A stretch of 64,000 nt of DNA. Source: Nitrospira sp. GTDB lineage: Bacteria; Nitrospirota; Nitrospiria; Nitrospirales; Nitrospiraceae. Below the pieces are notes generated by a model. It saw nothing but the letters and a program-made list of their open reading frames with translations. It did no database searches and had not been told where the DNA came from. The stretch lies in assembly GCA_021323395.1 (NCBI GenBank), contig JAJONL010000011.1, positions 1 to 64,000 of the forward strand, written 5' to 3'. The position numbers were made by a program, and so were the translations under genes. Shown in pieces: positions 18,101 to 25,424 of this stretch (position 1 is the first letter of the stretch; every line of letters begins with the position of its first letter).

Positions 18101-18202
18101 GGCCATCCGCTCCATGATGGCATTGATCACAACGGCCTGATCCGCTCCGAGTTGAACGGCTAACCGATCGGAAAGTTGTTGCTGGGAGCGCCCCGACGTC
18201 AT
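15170..18202 (-). CDS. NorD/CbbO-type VWA-domain protein with HEXXH motif
   Basis: This protein of about 1010 residues is a von Willebrand A domain partner of MoxR-type AAA+ ATPases, as in NorQ-NorD and CbbQ-CbbO, which remodel or activate metalloenzymes. The C-terminal VWA domain has the MIDAS motif DLSGST starting at D828 and a later SDGRP. The first 330 residues form helical repeats with recurring 'SP..L..L' units. The middle has H424-E-A-G-H428 with a following E484 in LVEDARVE, which resembles a zincin-type metal site. A low-complexity acidic/serine linker (about 590-680) separates the parts. The start at 18202 (MTSGRS) has AAGGGA upstream; the longer frame is less likely. The probable ATPase partner lies at 21361-22200. 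The actual client enzyme is not visible. Confidence 0.82.
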   Translation of the reverse strand: MTSGRSQQQLSDRLAVQLGADQAVVINAIMERMARHDAVDGVLVLLEELTEQAPKAARSAIDALMEMQRRETLAEVLLWLDLGVAIAADSGALALRFFKESPLVLGLLEPSMRKVVLETGLELADRNANVAVEFIRIAPEAAGVLPPADWSRWMELSCDLAETDFALAVEYIRQIPSVARVLSLEGIRPWVQFGTKLIVENSLGKPDYLGALEFFRTSPAILDDIPEQSQRNDVIRFGAQMAERSPAAGIAALSEAPAILRRLPTEDWRIQVLRYGLLVAERDAETALAYVRRCPEVVALIGGGEGAREKFQAWFASGMEVLEYSLDGGRAYFAMETEKALGAVSQALSGVPLRQIARRVKLFAQALCGRDLRIYGLPDSLESGQPMARATVSDDGRSIGLPSIVRRYPTGDENARLYMVMAAHEAGHLEFGTFEWPIAQLQDLVEDLGQRYGRPASQKARTLGDVFVRYPQPGLIRDLWALVEDARVEYLLRAEYPGLSRDLALLAKDAVNLRSLAHGMTVRELIVDQLLLLSTADAGSVMVPTAVQDEVDELWTLCQTIFRSSATAEEAVRLADRLYVRMGELLAIRREAVPPQDESEAQEQSIPAPQSSEDLSDTYRSMDNWDYRGAMDPNLVRARSESSPERTSASGRGDSEGGAGLAGDSGGSSGAGTARSQQTSEEVLAPGRRQPSVVEEVLAVEGEGLRPEDEKIGTLKAVRYHEWDAAIQDYRMNWCRVVEREAPDGSSGFVEATLQAQGGTVRLLRRYFESLRPPGLRRLAGQLDGEDLDMDAVIGRLADLAAGIEPSERIYIRREKRERDVAAAFLVDLSGSTSRQVDQGRRIIDIEKQGLVLLCEALSAIGDQFAVYGYSGQGRHHVDFVIMKSFDDLVTGRAGSKLGGLVPLQQNRDGAAIRHVTSKLLARQAKTRILVILSDGRPLDDGYKEDYSLEDTRMALREARARGIEPVCITIDKQADSYLRRMYGDVRYVVIDRVEGLPEKLPRIYHRLTA

Positions 18203-18331
18203 AGCTAACCCGTCCCTTCGAAGAAGTTGTGGATTGTAAAGCACACAATTTCGCTTGTAAACTATGCCTCGCGAGCAGATGGTCTCCGGGATGCAGCAAC
18301 ATCACGATGCGCATAGAATACGAGGGATGGG

Positions 18332-18778
18332 ATGGCTGAGCCGAGCAAAGAAAGCCTCGACAAAATGTGGAAGTATGTAAAAGGTTTTGCCGAGAAGAGC
18401 GGCACGACCATGCACCCGAATGCGGCCGTCACCAACGCGGTGGTACTCGGCTTGGCCGCTCATGTCGACGAACTGGGCAAACCCCTGTGCCCGTGCAATT
18501 TCTATCCGGACAAGCAGGCCGAAGCCAAATTGCGACGCTGGATGTGCGCCTGCGACGAAATGCAGATCTACAAATATTGCCATTGTCTGCTGTTTGTCCG
18601 CGAGGACGGCATGCCCATCACGGAGTATTTGCCGGAAGATCACGAGGGCCGTCAATGTTACGGCCTCATCACGGATCCCACGCCAGAGAAGGGCCGTGCG
18701 CTGCGGCATAGGGCCCTTCCGATGGCGCCAGAAGAATCCATTCCTCCCGCGCCTTCAGAATCCACCTCACAACCGTGA
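18332..18778 (+). CDS. Ferredoxin:thioredoxin reductase, catalytic (beta) subunit
   Basis: FTR passes electrons from ferredoxin to a thioredoxin disulfide through a [4Fe-4S] cluster. The 148-residue product has the full cysteine set C53-P-C55, C72-x-C74 and C83-H-C85. This is the same spacing as in cyanobacterial FTR catalytic chains. An unstructured tail follows residue 125. No variable (alpha) chain gene lies nearby, which is usual outside plants and cyanobacteria. Ferredoxin genes are present at 11.0 kb. The stop overlaps the GTG start of the M28 peptidase gene (GTGA), so the two are cotranscribed. Confidence 0.93.
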   Translation: MAEPSKESLDKMWKYVKGFAEKSGTTMHPNAAVTNAVVLGLAAHVDELGKPLCPCNFYPDKQAEAKLRRWMCACDEMQIYKYCHCLLFVREDGMPITEYLPEDHEGRQCYGLITDPTPEKGRALRHRALPMAPEESIPPAPSESTSQP

Positions 18779-20022
18779 ACGCCCATGCTCGATCGGATCG
18801 GAGTCGTCGGGTCGTTCTGATCGCCTCCTCCCTGTTCGCCCTGCTCTCTCTGAACGCGACCGGCTGCCTACATACGATGGACGCAATCGACCCACGAATG
18901 TTACCGGTCGGGACGGCCTCCGCGCAGCGGCTGCAGAGTCATGTGGCATTCCTGGCCGGCCCTGAGCAAACCGGCCGCCAACCGGGATCGTCTGGTAATC
19001 GGCAGGCCGCCCAATACATCGAAGGCCAGTTTCGAGCAGTCGGCCTCCAGCCCTTGCCCTCGCTGGGCGGCTATCGCCAGGTCATTTCGCCCCGGATCGG
19101 CGATAACCTCATCGGCATCATCCCGCCGGCTGCCGACAGCGGCGCCGCGCGCTGGATCGTGATCGGCGCACATTTCGACCATCTCGGCTACCCATTTCTC
19201 GGCGCAGACGACAATGCGTCCTCCGTTGCCATCCTCATTGAAACAGCGCGGCACCTGACGCATCCCTCACAGCATGGCATCATCGTCGCAGCTTTCAACA
19301 GCGAAGAATCCCCCTACTTCGGCACCACTGAAATGGGATCACAGTTTTGGTTTCACCATCTACCGGAAGAAGTCGGCGCTGCGGAGAATATTCAGGCGGT
19401 CATCATCATGGACCTGATGGGAGGGGTACAGTGGACACCGCTGAAGGATGCGATTTTTGCCACCGGCGCAGAGAAGAGTCCCGAGCTGTACCAACGAATC
19501 AAAGACACGGCCACGTCACCGCTCACGGTCTTACCCGTCGGCATTCACCTCGTCGAAGAAATTCCCGACTACGGTCATAAAGCCTTCAGCGACTACGACG
19601 TGTTTCGCAACCATGCCGTGCCGTTTCTTTTTCTCTCGGCCGGGCGCACGCCCCGGTACCACACCGCAGGGGATGTCACCAGCACCCTGCATTACGAACG
19701 CATGGCGGCCACCGTTGACTGGCTTCGCCGGCTCATTGCTCTGATCAATCAGGACAAGGCGCCCTATCGATTCCACGCCGATCGTGTGGAGTTTGCCGAT
19801 GAGATCGCGGCATTTCGAAGCATTGTCGACCAGGCGTCACATGACGACACGGTCATCCCCGGCACTTCGTGGTGGTCGCTGTACAAATTGAAAAAGGATG
19901 CGGAATGGCTGCGGGCCGTCGACAGTTCGGCGCCGACGCCCGAAAAACTGGAGCGGTTGGAACGAATCTCGATACGCGTGCAATGTCTGTTGGCCGATTA
20001 CTCAGGCTGTTTTATGTTGTGA
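18775..20022 (+). CDS. M28-family metallopeptidase lipoprotein
   Basis: This protein of 415 residues is a predicted lipoprotein: basic start, hydrophobic stretch and lipobox NATGC with C31. The body is a zinc aminopeptidase of family M28: metal ligands in GAHFDHLG (H), GADDNASS (D), NSEESPYFG (E) and the later LMGG (D) region and an H near the end (PRYHTAGDV). It would act in the periplasm or at the outer membrane on peptides, or as a glutaminyl-cyclase-like enzyme. The GTG start overlaps the FTR stop; an alternative start at a later codon cannot be excluded. No downstream gene is on this strand. Confidence 0.88.
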   Translation: MNAHARSDRSRRVVLIASSLFALLSLNATGCLHTMDAIDPRMLPVGTASAQRLQSHVAFLAGPEQTGRQPGSSGNRQAAQYIEGQFRAVGLQPLPSLGGYRQVISPRIGDNLIGIIPPAADSGAARWIVIGAHFDHLGYPFLGADDNASSVAILIETARHLTHPSQHGIIVAAFNSEESPYFGTTEMGSQFWFHHLPEEVGAAENIQAVIIMDLMGGVQWTPLKDAIFATGAEKSPELYQRIKDTATSPLTVLPVGIHLVEEIPDYGHKAFSDYDVFRNHAVPFLFLSAGRTPRYHTAGDVTSTLHYERMAATVDWLRRLIALINQDKAPYRFHADRVEFADEIAAFRSIVDQASHDDTVIPGTSWWSLYKLKKDAEWLRAVDSSAPTPEKLERLERISIRVQCLLADYSGCFML

Positions 20023-20062
20023 ACCGTCGCGCCATGAGGCCCGCATTACGGTGGAGACTCAG

Positions 20063-20497
20063 TCACTGCCAGCCGTCAGTCTCATACCCCTTTTCTCTCA
20101 AGCACCGTTCGACGAAGGCGGCGTACTCTGGCTGAGGCTCCAGCGGCTTGTAGATGCCGGCCAGCAAACCGAGCACCCCGCCCACCGCGCCTCCCGCCGC
20201 CGCACCAATGGCAATCCCCGACGGACCTCCGATCAGTCCGGTTGACGCCCCGATCGCTGCCCCACCTACCACCCCCAATGCGACTCCCGCCCCGACATTT
20301 CCGCTGCGGTTCGTCCCATGTTGCAATCCGGCTCGCTCGGCTTTCACTCGACATACGGCCGCTTCACGCTCAGCCGCCTCTTTGCCATAGAGTTGCAAGT
20401 GCATGTTGGATCTGAGCACCGGTTCAGGAGCGGCACAGGCCACCAGGTTCGTGATCGCGAGGAGGACCAACAGGCCCACGACCGGAGATCGCTTCAT
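20063..20497 (-). CDS. Glycine-zipper lipoprotein, copy 1
   Basis: The 144-residue product has a signal peptide with lipobox-like VACAA (C21) and a central glycine-zipper segment (about 67-112, alternating G/A/V) that could insert in a membrane. The ending CLREKGYETDGWQ closely matches the upstream neighbour at 20556-20993 (CLEEKGYEVAGWQ). The two are tandem paralogues, 58 bases apart. Glycine-zipper lipoproteins of this kind are found in the outer envelope, but their role is not known. Confidence 0.75.
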   Translation of the reverse strand: MKRSPVVGLLVLLAITNLVACAAPEPVLRSNMHLQLYGKEAAEREAAVCRVKAERAGLQHGTNRSGNVGAGVALGVVGGAAIGASTGLIGGPSGIAIGAAAGGAVGGVLGLLAGIYKPLEPQPEYAAFVERCLREKGYETDGWQ

Positions 20498-20555
20498 CCC
20501 TGCGGTTCCCTACGTAAGCCGCTCCTGAATCGCCTCTGTCCATCCACCTGCGCGG

Positions 20556-20993
20556 TCATTGCCATCCGGCTACCTCATACCCCTTCTCTTCCAGGCAGCG
20601 ATTCACTAAATGTACATACGCTTCGCTCGGTTGAGCCTGGCCGGAGGTGAACAGTCCGCTGAGCAAGCCCCAGAGCGCGCCACTGGCGGCGCCCACGGCC
20701 GCCCCGATCCCCGCGCTGCCCGTGATCGCGCCTCCCACCGCACCGCTCGCGGCTCCCGCTCCTGCGCCGACCGCGGTGCCGGTGGCAACTTGCGTCCCCT
20801 TTCCCGATCCTTCTCTGGCCCCGGCCGCTTCAGCCTTGTCCCGGCAGAGGGTGATGTCGGTTTCAACCTGTTGCGGCCCCGCTTGTTGTGACTGTTGGTT
20901 CGGATGGAGAATCGGCTGCGGTCCCGCGCACCCGGAAAGGACCATTATGAGGCAGACCGTGATGGTTCGGAATACTATCTCGCACCCAGGCAT
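20556..20993 (-). CDS. Glycine-zipper lipoprotein, copy 2
   Basis: The 145-residue product has lipobox LSGC (C22), a polar Q-rich stretch, a cysteine at about 50, a glycine-zipper segment (about 67-115) and a conserved C-terminal tail ending GWQ. It is the tandem paralogue of 20063-20497: both share the order lipobox, conserved Cys, glycine zipper, second Cys and GYE..GWQ. It follows the DUF167 gene by 16 bases in the same direction. Confidence 0.75.
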   Translation of the reverse strand: MPGCEIVFRTITVCLIMVLSGCAGPQPILHPNQQSQQAGPQQVETDITLCRDKAEAAGAREGSGKGTQVATGTAVGAGAGAASGAVGGAITGSAGIGAAVGAASGALWGLLSGLFTSGQAQPSEAYVHLVNRCLEEKGYEVAGWQ

Positions 20994-21009
20994 CGCCGCC
21001 TCTTTCCTT

Positions 21010-21327
21010 TCATCGGATTTCGAACCGGTCTCGCACCTGCCGAACAGATCGCCCCCTCACGAACACGCGTTTCTGTCTGGTACTTGCTCCACTCAGGATC
21101 TGTACGGCGCTGAGCGGCACGTCACAGTGGCGGGCAATGAATCGGCGCACTTCGGCATTCGCGGCTCCGTCGGACGGGGGAGCCGCCACACGAATCTTCA
21201 GAGCCTGGCCGTAGATGCCGGCAGCCTCGGTCCGGGAGGCACGAGGCTGGACATGTATCGCAATCGTCACTCCCTCAGGTCTGGCGCGAACGATCTGCCC
21301 CTCTGTCGACCTCTGGCTCTCCCGCAT
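21010..21327 (-). CDS. DUF167 (YggU) family protein
   Basis: The 105-residue product contains the YggU/DUF167 core: VQPRASRTEAAG (about 27-38), LKIRVAAPPSDGAANAEV and a final LSGASTRQKRV. These are conserved landmarks of this small family of unknown function. It lies between the AAA+ gene and two glycine-zipper lipoprotein genes on the same strand and is probably cotranscribed with them. Nothing in the sequence suggests a specific substrate. Confidence 0.88.
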   Translation of the reverse strand: MRESQRSTEGQIVRARPEGVTIAIHVQPRASRTEAAGIYGQALKIRVAAPPSDGAANAEVRRFIARHCDVPLSAVQILSGASTRQKRVFVRGRSVRQVRDRFEIR

Positions 21328-21360
21328 AGAATTGGAAGCCTGTCACAAACAGACGCGGCG

Positions 21361-22200
21361 TCAGAAGATGGCCTTCACGACTTCGATGATGCTGCGCAGC
21401 ATATCCGAATCGTCGGTAATCGGACGGGCGATGGCGACCTCACAGGCTCGATCGGCAGGCACCCCCTGCCTGATCAATGTGGCCGCATAGATCAAGAGTC
21501 TGGTACTCACGCCTTCCTCCAACCCGTGGTTCTTGAGGTTTCTGACCTTCTCGGCGATCTTGACGAGGCGCTGCGCAATCTCGGCGCTCACCCCGGCTTC
21601 ATGAGCCACGACCCGGCTCTCAATATCCGGGTGCGGGTAGTCGAACTCAATGGCCATAAATCGTTGTTTGGTGCTCTGCTTGAGATCTTTGAGAATACTT
21701 TGATAGCCGGGGTTGTAGGAAATGACCAGCATGAAGTCATCCACGGCTTCCACCACCTGCCCTTTTTTTTCAATGGGCAGGAGACGCCGGTCATCGCTCA
21801 GCGGATGGATGATAACCGTAGTGTCCTTGCGCGCCTCGACGATTTCATCCAAATAGACGATGGCGCCCTGTTTCACGCCAAGGGTGAGGGGTCCATCCAT
21901 CCACAACGTCTCTTGTCCCTTCAGCAAATAACGCCCCACGAGGTCGGATGCAGTGAGATCTTCATGGCAGGCCACCGTGATGAGCGGTCGTCCCAAGCGA
22001 TGGGCCATGTGTTGAACGAACCGCGTTTTGCCGCAGCCTGTCGGCCCTTTGAGCATCACCGGCATGCGGCTCTGGGCCGCAATGGTAAAGAGGCCGATCT
22101 CGCCCCGTACCTCGGCATAAAACGGTTCACGCGCGATTCGATACCGGTCGATGTCGAGTTCCTGCCCTTTTGAAACCGAAGCCGCGCGCTCCTCGTTCAT
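21361..22200 (-). CDS. MoxR-type AAA+ ATPase (CbbQ/NorQ/NirQ family)
   Basis: This 279-residue ATPase has Walker A GPTGCGKT (52-59), Walker B YLDE (D118, E119) and the CbbQ/NorQ-type features [23 protein letters not shown] and a C-terminal lid. Members form hexamers that work with a VWA protein to activate enzymes such as NO reductase or RuBisCO. The likely partner is the NorD/CbbO-type protein at 15170-18202. The start at ATG 22200 has AGGAG nine bases upstream; the longer frame runs into a terminator. Neither NO reductase nor RuBisCO genes are in the window, so the client is unknown. Confidence 0.9.
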   Translation of the reverse strand: MNEERAASVSKGQELDIDRYRIAREPFYAEVRGEIGLFTIAAQSRMPVMLKGPTGCGKTRFVQHMAHRLGRPLITVACHEDLTASDLVGRYLLKGQETLWMDGPLTLGVKQGAIVYLDEIVEARKDTTVIIHPLSDDRRLLPIEKKGQVVEAVDDFMLVISYNPGYQSILKDLKQSTKQRFMAIEFDYPHPDIESRVVAHEAGVSAEIAQRLVKIAEKVRNLKNHGLEEGVSTRLLIYAATLIRQGVPADRACEVAIARPITDDSDMLRSIIEVVKAIF

Positions 22201-22244
22201 TCCCACACTCCTGCGTTGCGTGACATCACTGGCACGGTCGTCAC

Positions 22245-22284
22245 GATAAACGGAAACGAGCCGGAAGTTCAAGCCGCCGGCTCG
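22245..22284 (-). terminator. Terminator after the hybrid kinase gene
   Basis: On the minus strand CGAGCCGG (22277-22284) and CCGGCTCG (22257-22264) form a perfect 8-bp stem, followed by TTTCCGTTTA. It lies 37 bases after the kinase stop at 22321 and 45 bases before the start of the AAA+ gene. Confidence 0.7.
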
Positions 22285-22320
22285 TGAAGAAAATGAGCGA
22301 CGTCTCCGGCGACACCTCGG

Positions 22321-25300
22321 TCAGGCGACGGCTGACCCGTCGAGCACTTCACGAACTTTTTGGGCGAGGGTGCTGGGAGTGAAAGGCTTCTGCAAAAAGG
22401 AATGCTCGGTATCGATGCCTCCCTTGGAGAAGGCAGGGTGATCCGGATACCCCGACATATACAGCACCTTGACCTCCGGACGAACCGTGGCCAGTTTTTC
22501 GGCGACCTCAGGACCGCTCATCTGGGGCATCACCACATCGGTCAGGAGTAAATGAATCGGACCCGCGTGTTTAGCGCCCGTCAGGAGCGCTTCGATTCCA
22601 TGCCGCGCTTCCAGCACCGTATAGCCGTGCAATCGAAGCGTTTCATTCACGAGCCGGCGCACGCCTGGCTCATCTTCGACCAAGAGAACGGTTTCTCGCC
22701 CCTTGACCGATTCACCGCCGACGGTGGCCGCCTCGGCGCCTTGGCTGACGCCCTCGACCCGCGGGAAAAAGATCTTAAACGTCGCGCCGCGTCCCGGCTT
22801 ACTCTCCACCTCGATACAGCCGCCGCTCTGTTTGACGATCCCGTAGACCGTCGACAGTCCGAGTCCCGTGCCCTTGCCTTTTTCCTTGGTGGTAAAAAAA
22901 GGTTCGAAGACATGTGACTGCGTGTCTTCGTCCATCCCGTGGCCTGTATCGCGCACGATCAGCGCGATGTAGGAGCCTGGCTCAGCCCCCATCGGCGGAC
23001 GGTTCCGCCGCTGCCCAAATTGCACATTGCTGGTTTCCACCGTCAGGCGTCCGCCGCTCGGCATGGCATCACGGGCGTTCACCGCCAGGTTCATGATGAC
23101 CTGCTCGACCTGGCCGGGATCGGCCTTCAACTGGCCCAAATTGGGTTCCAGGACCGTGCACAGTTCGACAATATCTTCTCCCAAGAGGCGCCGAAGCATG
23201 CCTTCCATGTTATGGATGACCGCATTCAGATCCAACACTTTGGGAGCGATGAATTGCCGGCGGCTGAACGCCAGCAATTGTCCGGTGAGGCCGGACGCGC
23301 GATCAGCGGCCTTCTTGACCTCCTCCAGTTCTTTGCGGAACCCATCGCTGGGGCTCAGGCGACTCAGCACCAATTCGCTGTATCCACGAATGACGGTGAG
23401 CATGTTGTTGAAATCGTGCGCCACTCCACCGGCCAGCCGTCCGACGGCTTCCATCTTCTGGGACTGCTGCAGCTGCGCCTCCGTGCGCCTGAGCGCGTCC
23501 TCGGCCCTCGCGCGCTCGCCGAATTGACCGATCTTGAGTCCCACGTCGGCGACCATTTTCAACAGCTGCTCATCCGGCTCCTTGATTTCGCGCCGGAACA
23601 ATTCGATGACGCCCTCGACTTCGGTACCGACACGAATCGGGAACCCGAATGCGCCGTGCAATCCCACTCGCGCGGCGGCGCTGCCGCGGGGGAAGTTGGC
23701 CTCCTGCACGACGTCGATAATCCACGTCGGCTGGCCCGCCTGCCAAATCCGTCCCGGCAACCCCTTGCCGATCGCAAACACGTGCTGCCAGGTCGAGAGG
23801 ACAAACTCTTCCGCGTTCAAACCGGGCGATTGCCAGACATCCAGACAACGGAGAATACTGCCCTGCCGATCAAGCCGCCAGAACACGCCGAGTTCCCACT
23901 CCAGACTTTCGCAGATGGCCTGAAGGATCTTCGGCCCCGCCTCCTCCAAGGTTCGAGACTCCGCCAGCACCCGCGTGACGGCATATTGTGACGCCAACTG
24001 GCGTTCAGTGCGTTTCCGAGCCGTGATATCCCGGATGAACGCGCTAAAGATATACGCGTCGCCCAGCCTGGCCGGAGAAATGGTGATTTCCACGGGAAAC
24101 TCACGACCGTCACGATGACCGCCCAGCATCTCGATCCGTCGATTGAGAATGGCCCCTTCTCCCGTGTCCAGGAAATGCTGCAGTCCGCGTTCATGCGCCT
24201 CGCGAGCTCGCGGCGGAACCACCGTCTCCGAAACGCGACGCCCCAAGGCCTCCTCCCGCTGCCACCCGAATATGTTGACCGCCTGGGCGTTCCAATCCGT
24301 GATAATACCGGCCGCATCCATAGAAATGACGGCGTCGAGCGCCGTATCGACGATGACACGGTTACGTTCCTGACTTTGCAGCAGCGCAGCCTCGGCCGCA
24401 CGTGCCCATTCGCTCTCTTGCTGCGCCTGCCGATGTTGATCCCGCAACCGTCCCGTGGCCCACAATAACAATCCCACCATGGGAAACCAGACGACGACTC
24501 CGGCGATGCCCAGCTTCCACATCATGGCCCTGATGGGCAGCAGGATCACGTCCCGGTCCAGCCGCAAGAGAATCGTCCATTGCAGGCCGGAGTAGTCGCT
24601 ATACCCGTGAGTCTGGGCATAACCTGTCACCACCGAGACGTGCCGTCGTGCATGTTCTTCTTCGACATATCCGGCCTTGCCCGATCCGCTGAGCACCGCC
24701 GAAGGCAGACCCACCTGCTTCAAATTGATACGATCGGCACCGGAGAAGGCTGAGTCCACGAAAACGAGGCCATCGGTAGTCACGAACTGGTATTCGAAGG
24801 GGCCTGAAGCTCCATCAGTCTGCTGAATCTCCCGCACGGTTTCCAGAAGCACGTCCTCGAGCCTGGCCAGACCGACTCGCGACGTGACCACTCCGAGGAA
24901 CTCTCCCTTTGCGTCCACGATGGGAGCCGTAAAGGCGACCGATTCGATTTTATGGTTGGATTCATGGATCTCGACCTCATCGATGCGCACAGCCCCCGTC
25001 TGTCGCACCCCTTCAAACCATGCACTCCGTGCAGAATTCTGGCCGACCATCCCGGGCTCCGTGGCCGCGATCATCTGACCCTGAGCATCCGCCACGCCCA
25101 ACCAAAGATAGACCGGCGTATAGGTCTCTTTCGTCCATCGCAGGTACTCATTGAGATATTTTTTGTCGAGAGGACGGCCTGAAAAGGCGCGAGCCATCAT
25201 ACGGATGTCGCCATGACGCTCAAAGAGCAAACGATCCAGCTTGTCCGCGATTTCAGCCGAGGCAAGCGTGAGGTTCTCACCAGTGGCTTCAACCATTCGC

Positions 25301-25422
25301 ACTTCGATCGATCGCAGCATGACCATGCCAATGACAAAGGCCACGATCGTCATCCCCACGATCAATACAGGCAACCAGGGGTAGGACCGTCGAGATGACA
25401 CAGGCGGAGAGGAAGGGGACAT
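22321..25422 (-). CDS. Membrane hybrid histidine kinase (Cache-PAS-GAF-HisKA-HATPase-REC)
   Basis: The protein of 1033 residues has a membrane helix (about 16-37), a periplasmic dCache-type sensor region (about 45-295) and a second helix (about 300-325). A PAS domain with PAC-like end (about 350-470), a GAF domain (about 490-640) and HisKA with H in GGVAHDFNN (about 668) follow. HATPase (G boxes DTGHGMDE and GKGTGLGLSTVYG) and a C-terminal receiver with D in LLLTDVVMP (about 963) end the protein. It would sense a periplasmic small molecule and an internal signal. The start at 25422 has GGAG eight bases upstream and lies three bases after the stop of the CxxCxxCC/DUF2156 gene, so the two are cotranscribed. 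A terminator follows. Its HisKA-REC half resembles that of the kinase at 46720. Confidence 0.93.
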   Translation of the reverse strand: MSPSSPPVSSRRSYPWLPVLIVGMTIVAFVIGMVMLRSIEVRMVEATGENLTLASAEIADKLDRLLFERHGDIRMMARAFSGRPLDKKYLNEYLRWTKETYTPVYLWLGVADAQGQMIAATEPGMVGQNSARSAWFEGVRQTGAVRIDEVEIHESNHKIESVAFTAPIVDAKGEFLGVVTSRVGLARLEDVLLETVREIQQTDGASGPFEYQFVTTDGLVFVDSAFSGADRINLKQVGLPSAVLSGSGKAGYVEEEHARRHVSVVTGYAQTHGYSDYSGLQWTILLRLDRDVILLPIRAMMWKLGIAGVVVWFPMVGLLLWATGRLRDQHRQAQQESEWARAAEAALLQSQERNRVIVDTALDAVISMDAAGIITDWNAQAVNIFGWQREEALGRRVSETVVPPRAREAHERGLQHFLDTGEGAILNRRIEMLGGHRDGREFPVEITISPARLGDAYIFSAFIRDITARKRTERQLASQYAVTRVLAESRTLEEAGPKILQAICESLEWELGVFWRLDRQGSILRCLDVWQSPGLNAEEFVLSTWQHVFAIGKGLPGRIWQAGQPTWIIDVVQEANFPRGSAAARVGLHGAFGFPIRVGTEVEGVIELFRREIKEPDEQLLKMVADVGLKIGQFGERARAEDALRRTEAQLQQSQKMEAVGRLAGGVAHDFNNMLTVIRGYSELVLSRLSPSDGFRKELEEVKKAADRASGLTGQLLAFSRRQFIAPKVLDLNAVIHNMEGMLRRLLGEDIVELCTVLEPNLGQLKADPGQVEQVIMNLAVNARDAMPSGGRLTVETSNVQFGQRRNRPPMGAEPGSYIALIVRDTGHGMDEDTQSHVFEPFFTTKEKGKGTGLGLSTVYGIVKQSGGCIEVESKPGRGATFKIFFPRVEGVSQGAEAATVGGESVKGRETVLLVEDEPGVRRLVNETLRLHGYTVLEARHGIEALLTGAKHAGPIHLLLTDVVMPQMSGPEVAEKLATVRPEVKVLYMSGYPDHPAFSKGGIDTEHSFLQKPFTPSTLAQKVREVLDGSAVA

Positions 25423-25424
25423 AG

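Noticed and set aside
16883-18163. Plus-strand frame of 426 codons opposite the NorD-type gene
   Set aside because: It is the antisense of a clearly coding region with the HEAGH and repeat features on the minus strand.
20647-22173. Plus-strand frame of 508 codons opposite the lipoprotein, DUF167 and AAA+ genes
   Set aside because: The minus strand carries clear families in this stretch; the long frame results from high GC content.
15170-22200. NorQ/NorD pair taken as proof of denitrification
   Set aside because: No norB or norC gene is in the window, and MoxR/VWA pairs also serve other enzymes, so this pathway cannot be claimed.
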